9,033 bases of DNA, from positions 1 through 9,033 of the forward strand of contig JBGPJC010000136.1 in assembly GCA_041485165.1 (NCBI GenBank), written 5' to 3'. This document shows, in pieces, positions 1 to 6,467 of this stretch. Below the pieces are notes generated by a model. That model searched no databases. It worked only from the letters and a program-made list of their open reading frames with translations, and had not been told where the DNA came from. Both the position numbers and the translations under genes were made by a program. How positions within the stretch are numbered: position 1 is the stretch's first letter; every line of letters begins with the position of its first letter. Source of the DNA: JAAFGT01 sp041485165. GTDB taxonomy: Bacteria; Acidobacteriota; Terriglobia; Acidiferrales; UBA7541.

Positions 1-121
1 ACAAAAGATAGCTGGAAATGCCGCAGGCCATCAGAAAAAGAAGAAACACGATCACGATGAGGATCACCGTGAGCCTGGAGAGGCGAGTGCTCGGGTTCCG
101 AAGCTCGGAAGCGAAGCCCAT
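1..121 (-). CDS. N-terminus of an unknown membrane-anchored protein (partial)
   Basis: This is an open frame from an ATG at 121-119 that runs off the left edge, so only 40 codons are visible. The peptide begins MGFASELRNPSTRLSRL and continues into a strongly hydrophobic run at about residues 18-34 (TVILIVIVFLLFLMACG). Basic residues before the helix and none inside it fit an N-terminal signal anchor or uncleaved signal peptide. An in-frame TAA lies only eight codons upstream (145-143) with no other ATG, GTG or TTG between, so this ATG is the only normal start available. The Shine-Dalgarno signal is weak. A Cys follows the helix core (ACG), but it is not a clean lipobox. I do not recognise the family; function cannot be assigned from this fragment. 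Confidence 0.6.
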   Translation of the reverse strand, partial: MGFASELRNPSTRLSRLTVILIVIVFLLFLMACGISSYLL

Positions 122-266
122 AGATAGCTGAATCGCGCTCGATTACAAGAGAATAATGGCCCGTCAAAGAGGCGAATGTTAACACATCAGACGCGCGGGC
201 GGGCCGCCGGGGTGAGCGCGGGCGCGGGAGCGGCAACAGGCGGAGAGGGAAACCAAGACCGGGGAT
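122..266. other. Non-coding stretch upstream of the left-edge gene
   Basis: No credible coding frame is seen here. The part next to the minus-strand gene is moderately AT-rich and should hold its promoter. The best -35 look-alike is TTGACG on the minus strand (167-162), but the hexamer 16 bases downstream (TAATCG) is poor, so I do not call it. From about 190 to 250 the sequence is extremely G-rich and contains only short imperfect GC palindromes. Confidence 0.5.
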
Positions 267-385
267 ACCACAGAGAACACAGAGGCTCACGGAGAATTAT
301 TTAGGATAACGAGATTGGAGCTGCCAAACGTGTGATTGACCTGGCCCTCTCCATGCTAACTCTGTGCCCTCGGCGTCTCCGTAGT
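267..385. repeat. Degenerate inverted repeat of the CCACAGAGAACACAGAGG type
   Basis: The left arm at 267-294 (ACCACAGAGAACACAGAGG followed by CTCACGGAG) is matched on the opposite strand by the right arm at 360-385, whose reverse complement begins ACTACGGAGACGCCGAGGG and ends CACAGAG. The arms agree at most positions with a few substitutions and a two-base length difference, separated by about 65 bases. Each arm also has an internal CACAGAG periodicity. I recognise this style of sequence from intergenic regions of many environmental bacteria, where it often occurs as multi-copy inverted pairs; that is memory, not a search. The 65-base centre shows no gene. Confidence 0.55.
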
Positions 386-426
386 TTTCACCATCTTTTC
401 CCGCGCACTCTTCCTGGCGTCGCGCG

Positions 427-456
427 TTGGAGACGGCAGCGCAAGCCCGCTATAAT
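427..456 (+). promoter_or_regulatory. Putative sigma-70-type promoter of the GNAT gene
   Basis: A perfect TATAAT at 451-456 is preceded, after an 18-base spacer, by a weak -35 (TTGGAG, 427-432; the TTG is the conserved part). Transcription should start near 463-464, only about 5 bases before the ATG at 469. The transcript would then be essentially leaderless, consistent with no Shine-Dalgarno sequence in front of this ATG. Confidence 0.5.
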
Positions 457-468
457 GCTTTCCAGAAT

Positions 469-1410
469 ATGCAGATTGTAGACCTACGGCTGATGACCCC
501 GCGGCAGATGGAGCCATTGCTGGAGGAAGAAGGGCGGCAATGGCTGGAAGACCTGCACTGGGATTACCGGCCATCGCTCGCGCTGATCCGGCGCTTCCTG
601 GACACGCGTTCACTGGCCGGGCGCGCCGCGCTGGAAAATGGGCGCGCGGCCGGCTACGGCTTTTATGTCCTGGAAGAAAACAAAGCACTGCTGGGTGGCC
701 TCTTTGTCTCGCGCCCCTTCTTCGGCTCGGCGCTGGGCGAAGAGTTGCTCCGCTCGATCCTCACCGGATTGCAACAGCAACCGAACATCGAGCGCATCGA
801 AACGCAATTGATGCCCTTCGGCCACGCCCTGGACGCCGCCCTGGCCGACCACAAGTTCCGTTTGTACACCCGCCAGTTCATGCTCCTGCCTCTGGCGCAG
901 GCGCGCCCATCACCGGCCAGCGGAGCGGCGCCGAGACCGCGTCTCGAGCGCTGGAACGACCGCTCCTTTGAGCCCTGCGCCCGGTTGATCCAGGCCGCTT
1001 ACGCAGAGCACGTGGACGGCGAAATCAACGAGCAGTACCGCACCACGCAGGGCGCCATCAAATTCCTGCGCAACATCGTGGTGCTGCCGGGCTGCGGCCA
1101 ATTCCTGGGAGACGCTTCATTCCTGGCCTTTGACCCGCACCGTGGCACCCTGGCGGGGGCTGTGCTGACCTCTGCGGTGTCCAGCGGCGTAGGACATACG
1201 ACGCAGCTCTGCGTCCTTCCGGAGTGCCAGGGACAGGGGCTGGGCAGACAGTTGCTGGAGGCTTCGATTGCGGCGCTAAGCGCCAGACGATTTGAAGCGC
1301 TGTCGCTCACCGTCACTTCGGCGAACTCTCGCGCCGTACAGCTTTACGAACGGATGGGCTTCCAAACCAAGCGCACTTTCGCCGCAGCGGTGTGGGAGGG
1401 GCAGAGATAA
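469..1410 (+). CDS. Tandem-domain GNAT family N-acetyltransferase
   Basis: The 313-residue product has two GNAT-like halves. The C-terminal half (about residues 155-313) carries the acetyl-CoA pyrophosphate-binding loop Q-G-Q-G-L-G-R at 254-260, preceded by a TTQLCVLPE strand, and then a typical motif B region (TVTSANSRAVQLYERMGF). The N-terminal half (about 1-140) has the fold pattern but only a degenerate loop (SRPFFGSALGEELL), so it may be catalytically dead or form part of the substrate pocket. The substrate cannot be told; GNAT enzymes acetylate amines on small molecules, peptides or proteins. I chose the ATG at 469 (MQIVDLR) because a TATAAT box ends 12 bases before it. A TTG at 427 lies inside the putative promoter, and ATGs at 493 and 508 lack ribosome sites. 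It is convergent with nrdR. There is no signal peptide, so it is cytoplasmic. Confidence 0.88.
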   Translation: MQIVDLRLMTPRQMEPLLEEEGRQWLEDLHWDYRPSLALIRRFLDTRSLAGRAALENGRAAGYGFYVLEENKALLGGLFVSRPFFGSALGEELLRSILTGLQQQPNIERIETQLMPFGHALDAALADHKFRLYTRQFMLLPLAQARPSPASGAAPRPRLERWNDRSFEPCARLIQAAYAEHVDGEINEQYRTTQGAIKFLRNIVVLPGCGQFLGDASFLAFDPHRGTLAGAVLTSAVSSGVGHTTQLCVLPECQGQGLGRQLLEASIAALSARRFEALSLTVTSANSRAVQLYERMGFQTKRTFAAAVWEGQR

Positions 1411-1497
1411 TCGGGCTCCTTCCGGCTTGCAGAAAAACTAATCCTGAATCGTCTTTCCGAACTTTGCTGAGGCTCGGGAATGGCGGACTGGTCCAGG

Positions 1498-1962
1498 CTA
1501 CTTGTGCACTCGCTCGCGCAGCAGGCCCTTCAGCTCGTTCAGGAATTCCTTGACATCCTTGAAGTCCATGTACACGGAAGCAAAGCGCACATAAGCGACT
1601 TTATCGAGCTTGCGCAACCGGGCCATCAGTATCTCGCCCACCTCGGAGGTGGTGCGTTCGCGGTCGGTCGACTCGTTGACGAATTTCTCCGCCTCGTCCA
1701 CCAGCGCTTCGATCTTGGGGATGGCCACCGGTCGCTTTTCACAGGCCTTCAGCAGTCCTTGCAGGATTTTCTGCCGGTCGAAGCGCTCGCGCCGGCCGTC
1801 CTTCTTGATGACCATGTAGGGAATCTCATCAATGCGCTCGTAAGTGGTGAAGCGGCGGTTGCAGCGCAGGCATTCGCGGCGGCGGCGGATCAGGTCGCCG
1901 GAGCGCGCCTCACGCGAATCCACCACTTTGTCCTGATTGTGGGAGCAAAAGGGGCATTTCAC
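1498..1962 (-). CDS. nrdR: Transcriptional repressor NrdR
   Basis: NrdR is a nucleotide-sensing repressor that binds NrdR boxes upstream of ribonucleotide reductase operons. The 154-residue length is normal for the family. The N-terminal zinc ribbon is complete (CPFC at 3-6, CLRC at 31-34) and is followed by the conserved RRFTTYER stretch. The ATP-cone domain (about 49-139) starts with VIKKDGRRERFDRQK and includes ACEKRPV. The start is a GTG at 1962-1960, with GGAGG eight bases upstream. It overlaps the stop codon of the upstream flippase-like gene by 4 bases (GTGA), so translational coupling is likely. I see no NrdR box in the window and no ribonucleotide reductase gene next to it, so it acts on targets elsewhere. 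No clear terminator is visible downstream. Confidence 0.97.
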   Translation of the reverse strand: MKCPFCSHNQDKVVDSREARSGDLIRRRRECLRCNRRFTTYERIDEIPYMVIKKDGRRERFDRQKILQGLLKACEKRPVAIPKIEALVDEAEKFVNESTDRERTTSEVGEILMARLRKLDKVAYVRFASVYMDFKDVKEFLNELKGLLRERVHK

Positions 1963-3068
1963 GGCGCCATCCTCCGCGCGGAAGCGTCCGCGATGTGTTT
2001 TCCCGCCGCTTCCGCTTCGCGTTCTTCGCGGGCAATGCGGCGCAGCTCACCCAGCGAGAGGCCCTCGTGCAGCAAGAGAGGAATCCCCACCAGGCCGCAA
2101 CTTGTAAACGTCACCAGCCAGAGCATGATGGCTGCGGCCGCCGCGGGCTCCTTCTCTACCCCCAGGAAGACGGTGAAGGCGAGGAAGCAGGCCAGTTGCG
2201 AGCCTCCCCCCACGCCAGGGAGTTGTAACGTCGAGCCCATCATCGTGCAAGCCAGCACCAACACCGCGGCGAGCAGGTTGAGCGCAGCAAACTGCCCGCC
2301 AAGGCTTCCCGGCACCCAGCGGTAGATGCACAGGATCAGAAACCAGTGCGCCGCTGTCAGGCCCAGAGCCAGCAGCAGGTCGGTCCCGGTGCGGATCGCT
2401 TGCAACCCTTCCAGGAATCCGCCGAATAGACCAGCCACGCGAGCCCGCCAGCCGGGATGCTCCTTCCACGACTCGAGGCGCCGAGAAGCGGCCTCGCCGC
2501 CGGCGAAACGCAGATAGCACAGCAACCCGATGGCGGCCAAGAGACCGATCAAAAGGACGGCGCCAGCTTTCTGCAGAAGAGACAGGAACGGCGCGCCTCC
2601 TCCGCCAGTGCTAGCCAGAAGCGCGGGGAGGGAGACCAGAGCGATGGAAGCCAGCACGACCGTGCTGGCAATGTCGAAAACCCGCTCGAGCACGTAGACA
2701 CCGAACATGCTGGAGACGGTAAGCCCTTCGCGCCGGGCGATGAGCAGAGGGCGTACCGGCTCGCCGGCGCGGCCCAGCAGGAAAATGGCGGTGAAACCCA
2801 TCAGCGTGGCCTCAAAGACACTGCGCAGGCCGGGCTTGCCCAAATACCGCGAAAACCGCACCCAGCGGAGCGCGCGCAGAAAATAACAGAAGTAGATGGC
2901 CAACAGAGAGAGAAACAGCAGATCGAGACGCGCGTGACGTATGGCTTGGCCGAGTCGCTCCCCACTGAACCCTTCCAGCGTGATCGCACCCCGGGAACGG
3001 TACACCAGCACGCCCAGGACAGCGAGCACGAGGAAGAACAGGAGAAATCTTCGGAGCGAACGAGGCAT
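1959..3068 (-). CDS. Flippase-like integral membrane protein (LPG synthase TM / UPF0104 type)
   Basis: This 369-residue polytopic inner-membrane protein belongs to the AglD2/MprF-N-terminal-like family. In its characterised relatives the domain flips lipids or supports lipid modification. Visible family marks are LRALRWVRF (about 64-72), the loop GRAGEPVRPLLIARREGL (99-116), VLERVFD (127-132) and the re-entrant LPGVGGGSQLA (283-293). About eight hydrophobic segments can be seen, near 7-22, 48-65, 85-98, 123-148, 165-185, 231-247, 262-280 and 310-334. No C-terminal DUF2156 aminoacyl-transferase domain is present, so it is the stand-alone membrane part, not a full MprF. The tail is charged (EEREAEAAGK). 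I chose the ATG at 3068 because it begins immediately before the first positive-then-hydrophobic helix and lies next to a promoter; the upstream extension to 3167 is proline-rich and not family-like. It is the first gene of a two-gene unit with nrdR. The substrate is unknown. Confidence 0.88.
   Translation of the reverse strand: MPRSLRRFLLFFLVLAVLGVLVYRSRGAITLEGFSGERLGQAIRHARLDLLFLSLLAIYFCYFLRALRWVRFSRYLGKPGLRSVFEATLMGFTAIFLLGRAGEPVRPLLIARREGLTVSSMFGVYVLERVFDIASTVVLASIALVSLPALLASTGGGGAPFLSLLQKAGAVLLIGLLAAIGLLCYLRFAGGEAASRRLESWKEHPGWRARVAGLFGGFLEGLQAIRTGTDLLLALGLTAAHWFLILCIYRWVPGSLGGQFAALNLLAAVLVLACTMMGSTLQLPGVGGGSQLACFLAFTVFLGVEKEPAAAAAIMLWLVTFTSCGLVGIPLLLHEGLSLGELRRIAREEREAEAAGKHIADASARRMAP
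1971..1975 (-). promoter_or_regulatory. Shine-Dalgarno of nrdR inside the upstream gene
   Basis: GGAGG (minus strand) lies 8 bases before the GTG start of nrdR and within the last codons of the upstream gene. It fixes the GTG as the start, because no ATG at this point would preserve the first zinc-ligand CPFC at residues 3-6. Confidence 0.75.
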
Positions 3069-3077
3069 CCGCTCTGC

Positions 3078-3107
3078 ACCGTAACAACTTTCCGCACGAG
3101 GTGTCAA
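3078..3107 (-). promoter_or_regulatory. Putative promoter of the flippase-nrdR unit
   Basis: On the minus strand a perfect TTGACA (3107-3102) is followed after 18 bases by TACGGT (3083-3078). That hexamer keeps the three most conserved -10 positions (T, A and the final T) but is otherwise weak. Transcription would begin at about 3070-3068, at or within two bases of the ATG at 3068, again implying a leaderless message. Confidence 0.45.
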
Positions 3108-3203
3108 GAAAGGGCTCTGGCAGGCTAGCAACTCGGGGAGCGGGTTTCCTGGGGTGGGGGGTGCCACCGCGTCTTCTCAGTGGAGCTTGCACCGGGACGG
3201 TTT

Positions 3204-3238
3204 GCGAGGCGGCCTCCCGCCGGACCGCTCGTGGTCCG
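3204..3238. repeat. Two adjacent small hairpins in the divergent intergenic region
   Basis: GCGAGGCGGCCTCCCGC (3204-3220) can fold through GAGG/CCTC. It is directly followed by CGGACC-GCTCGT-GGTCCG (3221-3238), a perfect 6-bp stem with a 6-base loop. Neither is followed by a T-run, so they are not convincing terminators. They lie between the two divergent putative promoters and could be operator-like, or just chance structure in GC-rich DNA. The rest of 3108-3305 shows nothing I can name. Confidence 0.3.
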
Positions 3239-3305
3239 AGTCGTCAAGGTCCAAGCACCCAACGCCCCACCCGGCAAACCCGGGCTCCGATATCCACAGT
3301 TCTAC

Positions 3306-3333
3306 TTGCCTCTCAATCTATGTCCTATACAAT
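3306..3333 (+). promoter_or_regulatory. Putative promoter of the PLD-family gene
   Basis: TTGCCT (3306-3311) and TACAAT (3328-3333) are separated by 16 bases in a locally AT-rich patch. Transcription would start near 3340, giving a leader of about 58 bases before the ATG at 3398 that includes its ribosome-binding site. A second -35-like TTGACT at 3351-3356 has no good partner. Confidence 0.45.
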
Positions 3334-3385
3334 AACTGGGCTACGGTCGTTTGACTTGTATTCTCATGAGGATGTAGCTGCCTCC

Positions 3386-3392
3386 AGAGGAG
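3386..3392 (+). promoter_or_regulatory. Ribosome-binding site deciding the PLD start
   Basis: AGAGGAG sits 5 bases before the ATG at 3398. This is the strongest Shine-Dalgarno in the region. It selects 3398 over the in-frame ATG at 3320 (which would precede the -10 box) and over the much longer frame beginning at 3101. Confidence 0.75.
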
Positions 3393-3397
3393 TTCCT

Positions 3398-5413
3398 ATG
3401 AGCATAGAACAAAAAGTCTATAACAACGGCGACCACACCTGTCTGGTGTGGATTCCCACCGACGGCAAGCCCATTGCCAATTGCCGCGGCTTTACCATCC
3501 GCCGCATCCTCAACGGCAAGGAAGATTACCTGCACGGCTTCGTCGGGTTTTCCGACACCGACAAGCTCGATCCCAAGAACCCCTGGAAATTTCCAATCCA
3601 GCGATACCTGTGGTGGGATTATTTGGTCAAGCCGGGCGATACCGTCCAGTATTCCGTCGTCCCGGTGATGGGCCCCGACAAGGATTCGCTCTCCCTGGAT
3701 ATGAAAGGAGCCGGCGCGCTGACTCCGGTGTTGAAGATTACCAGCCAGTTCTCTCCGCACATCTCCGCGTACTTCAATAAAGGAATCATCGCCGCGCAAT
3801 GGGTCTCCCGCGCGCTGGACGCTATGCCTAAAGGCAGCAAGATCAAAGGCCTTGCCGCACAGGTGGGCAACCCGCTGCGCAATGCCCTCAGCGGCCTGCT
3901 CCGGCCTGAAATCCTTTCCCTCCTCGCAGAGAGCAAGAAAAACGGCGGCAAGATTTTCGCCGCCCTTTACGAACTCAATGACCCGGAGCTGATCCCCGCA
4001 CTGGTGGCCTTCGGAAAGGATTGCAACCTGATCCTCGCCAACGGCGCTTTCAAGGGCAACAATCCGCCTGACAATGACGAGAACAGCGCCGTCCGCGCCC
4101 AACTCGCTGGACAGATCACTCTGATCAATCGCATCGTCAAGCTGGGTCATTTCGGCCATAACAAGTTCGTCGTCTTCTGCGACTCCAAGGGAACGGCCCA
4201 GCGTGTGCTGACGGGAAGCACCAACTGGACCTCCTCCGGCCTGTGCACGCAAGCCAACAACGGCCTGATTATCGACGACGCGAATGTCGCCCAGGATTTC
4301 CTGGACGCCTGGGATCGCCTCAAAGCCGCGGGCAACGACTACACACCCGCCTTGGTCAACGGCAATTCCACCTCCCAGACGTTTCAGGTGGATGGCTGCA
4401 AAGTTACGCCGTGGTTCGTGAAGACCTCGGCCGCGCAGGACCTGGAATACGCCCGCAACCTCATCAACGCCGTCCAGGATGGAATCCTCTTCCTGTTCTT
4501 CAACCCGGGGGTTTTCCAGGAGGACCCCATGCGCTGGACGCTGCTCCAGAACATCCTGGAACGCCACAACCCGCAGATCAAAGCCACCTACAACCCCAAC
4601 CTGTATTTCTGCGGTGTGGTCAACCAGGATATCGCCGAGCTCACCAAACCGGGCGGCCCGCAAGCTGGAGAGAAACAAACGCCGGATGCGCGCGATCCCG
4701 CGAAGGGGGCCGCCACCCAAGTCACCCTGTTCAAGAATGGCATCGAGCCGCCGCAGCGCCTGAGCCATGACGTCATGGTGCCGCACAATATCAAGGACCA
4801 ATTCTACGACTGGGAAAAGGAACTCCTCGGTGCCAGCATGGTCAACATCCACAGCAAGGTAATCGTGCTCGATCCGTTCGGCTCGAAGCCGGTGGTAATG
4901 ACCGGCTCGCACAATCTGGGCTTGAAGGCATCTGACAAGAATGACGACAACCTGGTCATCATCGAAGGCAATGCCCCGCTTGCCGGCGCCTACGCCATCA
5001 ACATCGTGGCCATCTTCCAGAACTATCGCTGGAACAACTACGTCGAAGCGCACCGCAAGGACCCCAAAGGCTGGCATGGCCCGACGGATGACGACAAGTG
5101 GCAGGCCAGCCATCTCATCGGCCAGCAACTCACCGAACTGAATTTCTGGCTGGGGAAGAAGTCCGGCAACACCCCGGCCGCGTCCGCCACGGGCGCCTCG
5201 CCGGGCGCAAGCGCGCCCCCCGTCGCTCCTGGACCTGGTGCAGGCTCGGCCGGCGCGGGGAATAACCCGGGTGCGGCCAAAAAGCCGCGCAAAACCCGTA
5301 AAGCGCCAGCCCGCTCCAAGACCACGAAGAAAAAGCCTCGCGCCAAACGCGCCACCACCAAAAAGAAGAAAGCCACTAAGAGGAAGAAGACCCATAGAAA
5401 GAAGAAGTCGTAG
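3398..5413 (+). CDS. PLD-superfamily (HKD) protein with histone H1-like basic tail
   Basis: The product has 671 residues. Two PLD active-site cassettes are visible. The first is H254-N-K256 with D262 (five, not the usual four, residues between K and D) followed by GSTN at 273-276. The second is canonical, H485-S-K487-x4-D492 followed by GSHN at 503-506 and a DDNLVII acidic segment. The family forms a covalent phosphohistidine and hydrolyses or transfers phosphodiesters of lipids or nucleic acids. Residues 1-100 look like an all-beta fn3-like sandwich (WKFPIQRYLWWDY then KPGDTVQYSVVPV). From about 589 the chain becomes Ala/Gly/Pro-rich and low-complexity. The last 44 residues (628-671) contain 26 Lys/Arg, no acidic residue, and motifs such as KKPRKTRK and TTKKKKATKRKK. 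No signal peptide or membrane helix is seen, so a cytoplasmic location is likely. Whether the substrate is lipid or nucleic acid is not decided by the motifs. The tail favours nucleic acid binding, which is inference. Confidence 0.88.
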   Translation: MSIEQKVYNNGDHTCLVWIPTDGKPIANCRGFTIRRILNGKEDYLHGFVGFSDTDKLDPKNPWKFPIQRYLWWDYLVKPGDTVQYSVVPVMGPDKDSLSLDMKGAGALTPVLKITSQFSPHISAYFNKGIIAAQWVSRALDAMPKGSKIKGLAAQVGNPLRNALSGLLRPEILSLLAESKKNGGKIFAALYELNDPELIPALVAFGKDCNLILANGAFKGNNPPDNDENSAVRAQLAGQITLINRIVKLGHFGHNKFVVFCDSKGTAQRVLTGSTNWTSSGLCTQANNGLIIDDANVAQDFLDAWDRLKAAGNDYTPALVNGNSTSQTFQVDGCKVTPWFVKTSAAQDLEYARNLINAVQDGILFLFFNPGVFQEDPMRWTLLQNILERHNPQIKATYNPNLYFCGVVNQDIAELTKPGGPQAGEKQTPDARDPAKGAATQVTLFKNGIEPPQRLSHDVMVPHNIKDQFYDWEKELLGASMVNIHSKVIVLDPFGSKPVVMTGSHNLGLKASDKNDDNLVIIEGNAPLAGAYAINIVAIFQNYRWNNYVEAHRKDPKGWHGPTDDDKWQASHLIGQQLTELNFWLGKKSGNTPAASATGASPGASAPPVAPGPGAGSAGAGNNPGAAKKPRKTRKAPARSKTTKKKPRAKRATTKKKKATKRKKTHRKKKS

Positions 5414-5804
5414 AAGAATCCAGCGACGCTCCGTCATCCATTGCTGCCCCGAAAGATAATCGCTCCGCGCAGAGCGAGCAGCGACAGCGTCACCCCCGAG
5501 GGAGAATTGCGCGGCACTGCGGCGAACGGAATCCGCGCGATGAACACTCGACTGCGGACAACAGCTCCGGCGCCGGCATGATCCTGCCTCCTCAATCCTG
5601 ACCGGGCCGCGATTCCACCGCGGCGAGTCTCCGGGTCTCCGGCAGCAACAAAGGCCGGCCTGCGAATCTGCCCGGGATTTCCTAGACTGCGGCGGCTTGC
5701 CGCCTCCTACCCCACGCGAAACACGCCCCTAAAAAAGTCTCGCGGCTGGGAGGCAGCGGGCCAACCATCGCGACGCTTGCCGTAACCCGCTGAGGACGGA
5801 TAAG
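5414..5804. other. Non-coding gap between the PLD gene and the sigma operon
   Basis: There is no credible gene here. Short structures are TCGCTC/GAGCGA (5460-5477), the 10-bp palindrome CCGGCGCCGG (5567-5576), CCGCG/CGCGG (5607-5623) and GGCGGCTTGCCGCC (5691-5704). None has a T-run, so I call no terminator for the PLD gene. The promoter of the sigma-factor operon must lie here, but no convincing sigma-70 pair is seen. The only ECF-like fragments (GAAAC at 5718-5722, GTCT at 5737-5740) are too closely spaced. Confidence 0.5.
5691..5704. repeat. Perfect palindrome GGCGGC-TT-GCCGCC
   Basis: A 6-bp perfect inverted repeat with a 2-base centre lies 100 bases upstream of the sigma-factor start. 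The spacing is too tight for a good RNA hairpin, so a dimeric DNA-binding protein site is an alternative. In GC-rich DNA it could also be chance. Confidence 0.3.
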
Positions 5805-6464
5805 ATGCACCCAACTGGGGAACTTTTCCGGGAGTGGGTGCGTTCCTATGGGTGGAGGCCGGTACGCCAAGCCGACATCGAGGCTGATGAAAAGTTGGAG
5901 CCAGATGTTCAACTGGTACAACGATGTTTGCGAGGCGAGGGTCCAGCCTGGGAGGAATTGGTGCGCCGGCACACGCGTCGCGTGTATAACTTATCCTACC
6001 GGTTTACAAGCAACCGGCAGGAAGCCGAAGACCTCTCGCAAGAGGTCTTTATGCGCATTTACCGGACGCTGCGGAGCTACCGCTCTGTGAACGGCCAATT
6101 CACCACCTGGCTGAGCAGCGTGACTCGCAACTTGCTGATTGACCATTATCGCCGGACGCGCCGCGACCGCATTACCGATTCGATTGACGATTCCATGCCG
6201 CACCTCGAGCAAAAGGAATCTGCTTCCCGGCGCCCGGACGACCAGGCGCTGGCGAACGAGCTGAGCAGCCAGGTACAGGGAGCGCTGGCCAAGCTCTCCC
6301 CCGAATTGCGCGAGGCGGTGATCCTGCGCGACCTGCAGGGCCTGGACTACCGGGAAATCCAGCAGGTACTGTCCATCCCGGAGGGCACGGTAAAGTCGCG
6401 CATCAACCGCGGAAGAATCGAGCTGGCCCGGCTGCTGGAACAGATTGGCGTACGACCGGAGTGA
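5805..6464 (+). CDS. ECF-type RNA polymerase sigma factor
   Basis: The product has 219 residues. Sigma-70 region 2 spans about 35-120, with the core-binding segment AEDLSQEVFMRIYRTLRSY (74-92) and the -10-recognition part WLSSVTRNLLIDHYRRTRR (102-120). Region 4 spans about 157-212, with LSPELREAVILRD and the helix-turn-helix DYREIQQVLSIPEGTVKSRI (181-200). Regions 1 and 3 are absent, as expected for the ECF class. The first 30 residues are a poorly conserved extension. The ATG at 5805 is preceded by AGGA at 8 bases; a GTG at 5838 is a less likely alternative start. It is the first gene of a tight cluster, 3 bases before its anti-sigma partner. By family logic it directs core polymerase to stress promoters when released from the anti-sigma factor. 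The subgroup cannot be fixed by eye. Confidence 0.95.
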   Translation: MHPTGELFREWVRSYGWRPVRQADIEADEKLEPDVQLVQRCLRGEGPAWEELVRRHTRRVYNLSYRFTSNRQEAEDLSQEVFMRIYRTLRSYRSVNGQFTTWLSSVTRNLLIDHYRRTRRDRITDSIDDSMPHLEQKESASRRPDDQALANELSSQVQGALAKLSPELREAVILRDLQGLDYREIQQVLSIPEGTVKSRINRGRIELARLLEQIGVRPE

Positions 6465-6467
6465 ACT

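Noticed and set aside
427..468. TTG start for the GNAT gene
   Set aside because: It overlaps the putative -35 and -10 boxes, and the ATG at 469 gives a family-like start.
1411..1497. Bidirectional terminator between the convergent GNAT and nrdR genes
   Set aside because: Only a 4-bp GGAC/GTCC hairpin and an isolated A-run are seen; no stem is joined to a T-run in either direction.
1480..2325. 281-codon plus-strand frame across nrdR
   Set aside because: It is antisense to an unmistakable NrdR and part of the flippase-like gene.
3069..3167. Longer N-terminus for the flippase-like protein
   Set aside because: It is rich in Pro and unlike the family, and it crosses the TTGACA promoter. The true first helix follows the ATG at 3068.
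3101..3397. Longer N-terminus for the PLD protein
   Set aside because: It would include the promoter and is low-quality sequence. AGAGGAG fixes the start at 3398.
3341..5437. 698-codon open frame on the minus strand opposite the PLD gene
   Set aside because: It is antisense to a clear two-HKD-motif protein with an excellent ribosome site. Its product has no recognisable domain, so it is a high-GC shadow frame.
5718..5740. ECF-type autoregulatory promoter (GAAAC ... GTCT)
   Set aside because: The spacing is 14 bases, shorter than the roughly 16 typical for ECF promoters, so it is probably chance.
5777..5806. TTGCCG-18-TAAGAT promoter
   Set aside because: The -10 overlaps the sigma-factor start codon, so a transcript would begin inside the gene. 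It works only if the weaker GTG at 5838 were the start.
5682..5972. 96-codon minus-strand frame upstream of the sigma gene
   Set aside because: It has no recognisable features and overlaps the start of the sigma gene on the opposite strand.
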